Shown here piece by piece: positions 57,417 through 64,000 of a stretch of DNA of 64,000 nucleotides. The notes below the pieces were generated by a model. It did no database searches, was not told the origin of the DNA, and worked only from the letters and a program-made list of their open reading frames with translations. The translations under genes were made by a program, and so were the position numbers. The first letter of the stretch is position 1, and each line of letters starts with the position of its first letter. Source of the stretch: Dioscorea cayenensis subsp. rotundata (Eukaryota > Streptophyta > Magnoliopsida > Dioscoreales > Dioscoreaceae); the NCBI RefSeq assembly GCF_009730915.1, contig NC_052475.1:30503016-30567015 (forward strand), read 5' to 3'.

Positions 57417-58841
57417 TTGGCTGAAACTGTGAGCTTTGCCCCTGAGATTATCCGTGGTGGTGAGTCTATTCGGTCAATCTTCTCCATTCTCAATCGTGGC
57501 ACCCGCATGAACTCTGATGACCCAGAAGCTGAGCCAGTGGACTCAATACATGGTGACATTAAGCTCCGGCATGTGGACTTCTCCTATCCATCACGACCTG
57601 AGGTCCCCATCTTCAAGGAATTTAACATTCGCATTTGTGCTGGTCACAACAAGGTGATGGTAGGATCAAGTGGGGCAGGGAAGAGCACAGTCATTACCCT
57701 TATCGAACGGTTTTATGATCCTACTGATGGGAAAGTATTGATCGACGGCAAGGACATCAGAAGACTGCATTTGAAATCCCTGGTGCTCAAGATTGGGTTG
57801 GTGCAGCAAGAGCCTGTGCTATTTGTCTTTGACAACATTGCTTATGGAAGAGATGGCGTGACAGAGGAGGAAGTGCTTGACACAGTGAAAACTGCAAATG
57901 TGCATGGTTTCATAAGTGCATTTCCAGATGGATACAAGATTGCAGTTGGAGAAAGTGGCGTGCAACTATCAAGTGGTCAAAAGTAGAGGATTGCCATTGC
58001 TCGAGAGGTGCTCAAAGACCCTGCAGTGCTGTAACTGAATGAGGGAACTAGCTAGGGATGACAACGGGTCGGATCCGGGGTTTGCCATATCTGTACCTGC
58101 ACCCGCTATCCCGCCTCCATACCCGAACCCGAACCCAAACCTGACAGGTTTTCAAAACCCCAACCCACACCCGCACCCGATGGGTAATCAGGTACCCGCG
58201 GAGATACCCACCCTGCCATGACCATATTTAAAAATATTTAAAATAAAAATAAAATATAAAGTAAAAATTAAAATGTTAATCCAAAATCATAGTTTTTTTG
58301 TTTTTGTTTAAATGAACACCATAGAGTAAGAATTGAAAATAAAAATTGAAAGCAACACAAAATAAACAAATTTAACACCATGGAGTTGGAGTGGGAATTT
58401 AAAACCCTAACAAAAAAAAATTGAAAATTTATATAATTGAATATATTTGTTAATTGAATTTCGGGTTCGGGTTCGGGTCGGGTATCAGAATTCCCATATC
58501 CGCACCCGTACCTGCTTTATATTAGTCAGGATTTACCCGAACCTGACCCGAAACCTGGTCAAACCAAGTTTTATTCGTCAAACTCGAGTCGAGTCGGATT
58601 TGGGGATTATTGTCATCCTTGCAACAAGCTCATTGGATGCAGAATCAGAAACCGTGCTGCAAGATGCTCTAATCGTTGCACACTGGCTATCGACTATTCG
58701 AGGTGTGGAGAATGTAGCAGTGGTGCAAGACGGATGTATTACCGAACAAGGGAGTCACTCTTAATGGTGCACGCCTACTCAAGACTGTAGCAGCTGCAGC
58801 ATCACCACATCTGAGTGAAGAACCAAAACACACCTCAGGGA
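57417..58841 (+). pseudogene. ABCB19: ABCB19-like (P-glycoprotein) pseudogene, second NBD fragment
   Basis: From 57417 an open stretch of 189 codons reads AETVSFAPEIIRGGESI, then Walker A (GSSGAGKST), the Q-loop (GLVQQEP) and a signature LSSGQ (family LSGGQ), matching the second nucleotide-binding domain of plant ABCB19-type auxin exporters. TAG then replaces the next codon. Walker B is damaged: a stop interrupts it and Asn replaces its Asp (LNEGTS for LDEATS). The frame resumes after an inserted element as TSSLDAESE... [10 protein letters not shown]... ITEQGSHS, with some residues lost before the H-loop. The 5' part of the gene and all transmembrane segments are missing, and no intron interrupts 600 bp. 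It is a non-functional fragment, possibly from retroposition or transposon capture. Confidence 0.9.
58053..58621. mobile_element. hAT-type MITE inserted in the ABCB pseudogene
   Basis: 569 bp, left end TAGGGATGACAA and right end reverse-complemented CAAGGATGACAA. Flanks are GAACTAGC (58045-58052) and CAACAAGC (58622-58629), an 8-bp target duplication with two differences. The subterminal regions are rich in GGGTTCGGGT / ACCCGAACCC repeats. The insertion lies exactly between Walker B and the D-loop of the ABCB fragment; removing it would bring the D-loop (SSLDAESE) next to LNEGTS. Confidence 0.85.
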
Positions 58842-59006
58842 TGTTGGAAATATAGTACCACATCGGTTGTGTAATAGAAGTGTAATGGGTTTATATATAG
58901 GTATAGAGGTTGAGCCACTAAGTCTTGAGACTTTTTGGTGTAAGACCCCTAAGCCCATATAAAGCCCATATAGGGCCCACTAGTACCAAAAATATAAAAT
59001 CTAACA
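58842..59006 (+). mobile_element. Short solo LTR (165 bp), TRIM-like
   Basis: Starts TGTTGG and ends CTAACA, with the 5-bp duplication AGGGA at 58837-58841 and 59007-59011. It contains CCACATCGGTTG near its start and a TATATATA-like box, features I associate with short plant TRIM/Copia-type LTRs. No internal domain is present. It sits at the 3' edge of the ABCB similarity. Confidence 0.8.
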
Positions 59007-59011
59007 AGGGA

Positions 59012-60769
59012 TCTCCCCACATTGTCTTGATAAGTTTGTTTTTAGTTTGTGTTATGCATTATATCCAGCATCCTTCTTGTGATATCTATTGACTGGCTGA
59101 GTAGAGCAAGGTGTTCGATGTGTTCTCTAAGTTCTTAATGGCATGCATGCATGCATGAATGCTCCATAACCATTCAAGTTATCTCAGGAAGACTAATGCT
59201 TAACCAACATGCAGTTATAATCAAATCAGTTCAAAGTTTTGTGTAGTAAATGGCAGCAATAATCAAATAGAAGAATCTTTGTGTTTTTTTATATAACCAT
59301 GGTCATGTTAAACGCTAATGATCTACATTCGTGAGTGGAAGTTGGGTTAGGGTTAGGTTTAGCGTTTCAATGCGTACACGTGCATCTCTCCTTGTTGCTC
59401 TTTACTTTCAGTGATTCTCACAAGATGCACATAAGTCACTTCATCTTATTTTATAAGGATATGTAATCCCAAGTATCCAAAAGAACACAGAACTAATTAA
59501 TCATTTCACTGTGGATCTTATCCCGGAGATAATGAGATAATTAACTATTAATTATTTTATTCTAAATGGTCGGTGTTGACTGCTTGCTCTTCTCTCAATG
59601 TACAGAGAAACTATAACTCTCAATATTGCACCGACCATTTGAGAAGTTCACATGAAATGCTACTAAAATTTATTGTTCCATTTGATGCCTTGTTCTCTCA
59701 TAAATGAACCCCAATTCACTGCATGCTCTGGTGATTCACAAGGATCACTGTCTTTATTTATTTTTTCTCTTCCAAACCCACACAACTTCACTTTGGCATA
59801 ATGATAACATAATAAAATCAATTTTATGGCATGCATTGGATGTTTTATTGTCGAATATGTTTATGAATAGTTTGAGATTCGTTTATTTATTTTTTTTCTT
59901 TTTGGAGATCATGTATATACTTATCTTTGTCTATATCGATCATCACTGATCCGTCGTAATCTAGTTAAACAGCACATTACAGAATGCTTAATCAGCGCCA
60001 TGCACCTTGTATCCTTGATCATGTCACTGATGAAGTAGTTTATGACCAAACTGGCACAAGTTCCATAAAATGAAAAATTATCTTTTCTGACATGAAATCA
60101 CAAACCAGCCTATCACCAATGATCACTAAAAAGACTGAATCTTTGAATTTGTTTCCGTTATATATATGTACATTGATATCACATTCCATAACATGCCAAC
60201 CATTAAATATATATACAAACAAGATTCACAAATTAATTTCAAAGATCATTCACTCACTTTATCCTGTTGTTCATCAACTTAAAACCATATAATATGATTG
60301 TTAATTATTCTACATCTTCAGTATAACATCTGACTGATCTATAGTGCTTTCAACTGATCAGATCATGAACATAAAGTGACTTCAAATTAACCCCTCACAC
60401 TTTTTTATCTTCTTTATCTATATATTTATACATATACAATAAACTAAAGTTTTTACATGTGATTCCCTCTGATCTCTACACAATAAAAACACTATTTATA
60501 ATCAACACAAGTCCATTTCTTTCCCCCATGAACCTTATTACCTTCTCTAGTGTTCTATCTCACTCACTCACTCTCTGTCTCTCTTCACATTACTTCTTCT
60601 GACATCTGCTGCTCCTTGTCTCTTTTCTCCTTTCATCTCTGGCTAGCTAGAACCTTTGCCATCACTCAAACTGAAATCTCACCATCTATATATCCCTAGT
60701 CTGAGATCTCTGACACCAATTACTTAACTCTCACATTCCACACTCAACAACAGAAACAACAACCAGAAG
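59012..60769. other. Intergenic and PRE copy 2 promoter/5' UTR
   Basis: AT-rich with no coding frames of note. From about 60500 the sequence is CT-rich and likely 5' UTR of the following gene. Confidence 0.55.
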
Positions 60770-61154
60770 ATGTCAAGCAGGAGATCTCGTTCAAGACCGT
60801 CATCCTCTTCAAGAATCACTGATGAGCAGATCATTGATCTCATCTCCAAGTTACAAACTTTACTTCCAGAGGCTCATACTAGGAACAATGACAGGGTTTG
60901 CATGCAAATTGCAAACTAATTTCAATATTAATTTTCATGTTGTTTTTTATACATATATATATATATATATATACTGACTAGTGTGTGAAATATTATTTCA
61001 GGTTCCTGCATCTAAGGTGTTGCAAGATACATGCAATTACATTAGAAGTTTGCACCAAGAGGTTGATGACTTGAGTGAGAGACTCTCTGAGCTTTTAGCA
61101 ACAACTGGGACAAATAGCGCTCAAGCTGCCATTATTCGCAGTCTATTTATGTGA
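60770..61154 (+). CDS. PRE: PRE/ILI-type atypical bHLH, copy 2
   Basis: Exons 60770-60895 and 61002-61154 give 92 aa, the standard family length. It starts [20 protein letters not shown], then helix 1 ([14 protein letters not shown]), a loop, and helix 2 ([20 protein letters not shown]), ending AAIIRSLFM. There is no DNA-contacting basic region. These proteins dimerise with inhibitory bHLHs such as IBH1 and so promote elongation. The intron position equals that of copy 1 at 29296-29704. Confidence 0.95.
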
Positions 61155-62925
61155 TTCATCTTCATTTATTTGCCTTTTTTCCCCTCTCTATCTGTAGTTT
61201 GCTTTGTTTTCTCCTTCACAAGATGAGCATTGCATGAACTTAATTATAAGTCTTGTGTTTGTAATGTTGGATTTAATTAGCTTAATATAGTTATGCTTGG
61301 AAAATTTAGATCAGTGACCATTGACTGAGTTCCAAGTTCTGAGATTTAATTCATCACTGTAAATTAACAAACACAAGAACTGTCAACTTCTTTCAGTTCC
61401 ATTCCACTTTCATCTCACTTCTAGAGTTTGATGGAAACAATAAATAATTCATCACTTCTAGAGTTTGATGGGGCACAATAAATAATTAAGTGCTCTTTAA
61501 TTGAATGGAAATGCATCATAAATGTATGGAAGTAAGCAAAAACAAGTGGACTTGTTCTTTTTGATATCAAGAAAAAGATTATCAAAAAGATGATTTTGCC
61601 TAGACTTCATTCACAAAGGCTGCACGGGCTTCAAACTTTTGGTGTTGGCCCTGGCCTGTTGGGCCTGAGCCCATTTTCTTTAAAAAAAAAAAACCCAATT
61701 TGATGTTGATATTATAATTCTAATAAAAAATAACAGAAAATAACAAAAAGACAAGAATAAACATTGACAAGGCTCGTTTGGGCCCCACTCCAAAGTAGAT
61801 CAAACCGAACATCTCAATAACCATTCACCCCTTAAACGTCCACTAAATTACAAGAAAAACCATGTCTTCCAAGCAAAACAATGTGAAGGGCATTTTAGTA
61901 CTTTCATATATCCACGTAAGCTGATAAAGATGGCTGGCCAAACACCGTTTTGTGGGCAAAGTGTTAGAACTTGCTTTGCTTTTCCATTTCTCATTCCCAA
62001 CCCTGCGTGGTAAGCATTTGATTTCTCATCTTCAATCTTTGTTTTTGAATTTGATGTTGCTGTTGTTGGATTTGGTTTCTTGATCACTTTGAAGGATTCA
62101 TTAAGTTCTTAATTTGATTGGTAATTGTTCAGCTGCTTGGTTTCTAGTCAAATTTGTCACCTTTGGGAAGGTATGGATTTTGGGTTTGATTCATCTTCAA
62201 TCTTTGTTCTTCTTGTTGTTTGAGTTTCATGCTGTTGATATAGGGTATGATTTGGTTGCCATTGATTTTTTATTTTCGAGTTCTTTAAGATGATTTCTTG
62301 ATTTTTGGTTGAATTTGGGATTTCTTCCAGGACTTTTTGGTTTGTTAAAAATTTCTTTTTTTTAAAAAAAATTATATTTTGGCATGGCTTATCAGAAATT
62401 AGGGTTTGACATTCCCGATTTGCTTGCTTGTAAAATGTCATAACAGTTTATGTTTTCTTTACCCTTCCGTTGTCCAAAACAACAAAATATTGTATTTTAA
62501 ATAAGTAGTTATCAGAAATGCATTAGAACAAAACAATCCCAATATTGTTCTTTAAATTATGTATAGTTAGATTGATTTGTTATGTTTTTTTATTTAATAT
62601 ATGGACAAGAACTTTTGGTGATGGAGTTAAATTAACCCAAGGACAAGAACTTCTTTGGTTGTGGATTTTGGACATTCAAAAGGATTGGGAGTCTTATTGT
62701 TGTTTATCAGATTATCTTTAAAGCTGGTTGTTTGATGAATTTCTTGAGATGTACCTGCAGAACCAAAAATTGCGATTGATTATTTTGTATGCTTTTTGTG
62801 GGCAATGAAGAGCTGATTTGTATTTTTCCATGGATGTTTCATTCCCTTCTCTTATTAGTGGCTCAACATTCAGGTAGGTTGATGCTCATGCCCTTTGTTG
62901 GTTTTGTTGATCTTTTTGCAGAATC
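61155..62925. other. Intergenic and 5' UTR intron of the BPA1-like gene
   Basis: 61155-61850 is spacer. An untranslated exon probably ends at 62009 with the donor gtaagc. The intron runs to the acceptor AG at 62920-62921, and the ATG follows at 62926. Confidence 0.5.
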
Positions 62926-64000
62926 ATGAGTTCAAATGGGTACATTGTGGAAGTCACGAACCTCTCTCCAAATGCAACTGAGAGAGATGTTTATGATTTC
63001 TTTTCGTTTTCTGGTGCTATTGAGCACATTGAAATCATCAGGTGATATCATTTCTGCAAATGTACTAAATCACATTTATCATGTGAAAATACTGCATGCA
63101 AAACTAACATTTTTGAAATCAGCGAAAAGTTGTTCTGTATGTTTCATTGTCTCTATGTAATTGTTATCTTTTCCTAATTTGCTTCCTTGAGGTGCTCTAA
63201 TTGGCAAATAACCTGTCTTGCTGTTGATGTTTGAAATATCTATCCTATGATTGGACTGATTAGGCTGTAAGAGCTTGCCTGCTCTTTTGGAAGACGATTT
63301 AGAATTACCTTGTCTAGTTTTTCATTTAAATGAGCTTTTATGATGCAATTTTTTTTAGCATGAAATTTTTATTTTTGGCTATTTACAGATCTGGAGATTA
63401 TGCTTCGACTGCATATGTAACGTTTAAAGAACCGCACTCCTTGGAAACTGCTGTCCTGCTCAGTGTAAGTTCTTGTGCAAGCATCTAGATTTGCAATCAG
63501 TCTTCATATTGACATCACTGTGAACTTCAATGAAATCATGCCCTTGCTTGTGATATTAACATGAAATAAACATCGTTCAATAAATTTGCAAACTTTCTTT
63601 GCAGCTTCTATTCTAATATCTCCTTATCTAAAACTGCTGCAAGCATGCCCCATTGAAATTACACTGAGTGACATATGTTAGACACATTCAATACATGTCT
63701 GTTCTGAACTTGTTCACAGATTTTGAAGAATGAACTCTTCAGACGTCGGCCAGACTTTTCTGCTTGAAGATAACACTGTTTTGAACTTTTTCTTTTTCAA
63801 TTTGTACTCAGAAGCCTTGTGTTGTCTATAAGTTTTTCTAATTCACTTCTCGTTTCCAAGATATAGATCCATTTTGTTGGTGGTTCTAATTTAATAAATG
63901 CTTGTAAAATGAACTTATATTTGTCATTGTCAGTTTTTTGAGTAACCCTTCAGCTATTGATTTTGTATGTGCTGAATTTTCTCAGGGAGCTACTATTGTT
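62926..64000 (+). CDS. BPA1-like RRM protein (partial, 3' end outside window)
   Basis: Exons 62926-63041, 63389-63464 and 63986 onward are in phase. The peptide MSSNGYIVEVTNLSPNATER, then DVYDFFSFSGAIEHIEIIRS, ASTAYVTFKEPHSLETAVLLS and GATIV, is the N-terminal RRM of plant Binding Partner of ACD11 (BPA1) family proteins as I recall them. These are RNA-recognition-motif proteins that bind the lipid-transfer protein ACD11 and affect defence and cell death. The domain is cut by the window edge, so length and C-terminal regions cannot be judged. Confidence 0.85.

Overview
The window is nuclear DNA of a flowering plant. The evidence is short exons with GT..AG introns that are AT-rich, plant-specific families (TCP, PRE/ILI bHLH, double-AP2, BPA1-like RRM, ABCB19-like), and many small terminal-inverted-repeat (TIR) elements. 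Exons lack the strong GC bias of grass genes, so a non-grass monocot such as a yam, or another non-grass angiosperm, is my guess; the lineage is inference. I assembled the gene models by hand from splice sites and reading phase. Every complete multi-exon model keeps frame from ATG to stop.

Layout. 1-29.7 kb is gene-rich: the 3' end of a probable class I TCP factor (1-167); a membrane-anchored 2H-phosphoesterase-like gene (2823-6004, 10 exons); a bHLH47/PYE-like iron-response bHLH (7864-9743); a two-AP2-domain factor on the minus strand with a 9-nt microexon (10335-12834); a PELP1/RIX1 ribosome-biogenesis gene diverging from it (13652-20150, 13 exons); an EB1 microtubule plus-end protein, minus strand (20518-23969, 8 exons); a small DIP2-like protein (27324-27593); and a PRE/ILI atypical bHLH, minus strand (29296-29704). 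29.7-48.1 kb is sparse: an F-box/kelch gene (39597-40922, minus) and an alpha-tubulin gene (46592-48093, minus), separated by AT-rich DNA and a cluster of small TIR elements at 35.1-37.2 kb. 48.7-59.0 kb is a repeat graveyard: a solo LTR, an 835-bp TIR element, a 3.4-kb Mutator-like element with TIRs of about 229 bp and a perfect 9-bp target duplication, a GC-rich LTR-like block, and an ABCB19-like pseudogene split by a hAT-type element and capped by another solo LTR. 59-64 kb returns to genes: a second PRE/ILI gene (60770-61154) and the start of a BPA1-like RRM gene (62926 to the window end).

How the genes relate. They are mostly unlinked in function, as is usual in plants. Three themes stand out. 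Two PRE/ILI growth regulators lie about 31 kb apart in opposite orientation. The PELP1 gene has a telo-box close to its start, as plant ribosome-biogenesis genes often do. Two cytoskeletal genes (EB1, alpha-tubulin) are present but not adjacent. No CRISPR array, operon, rRNA or convincing tRNA/miRNA gene was seen. The most unusual items are the long-TIR Mutator-like element, the 24-residue tandem repeat in the AP2 factor, and the ABCB19 pseudogene with its dissectable insertions.
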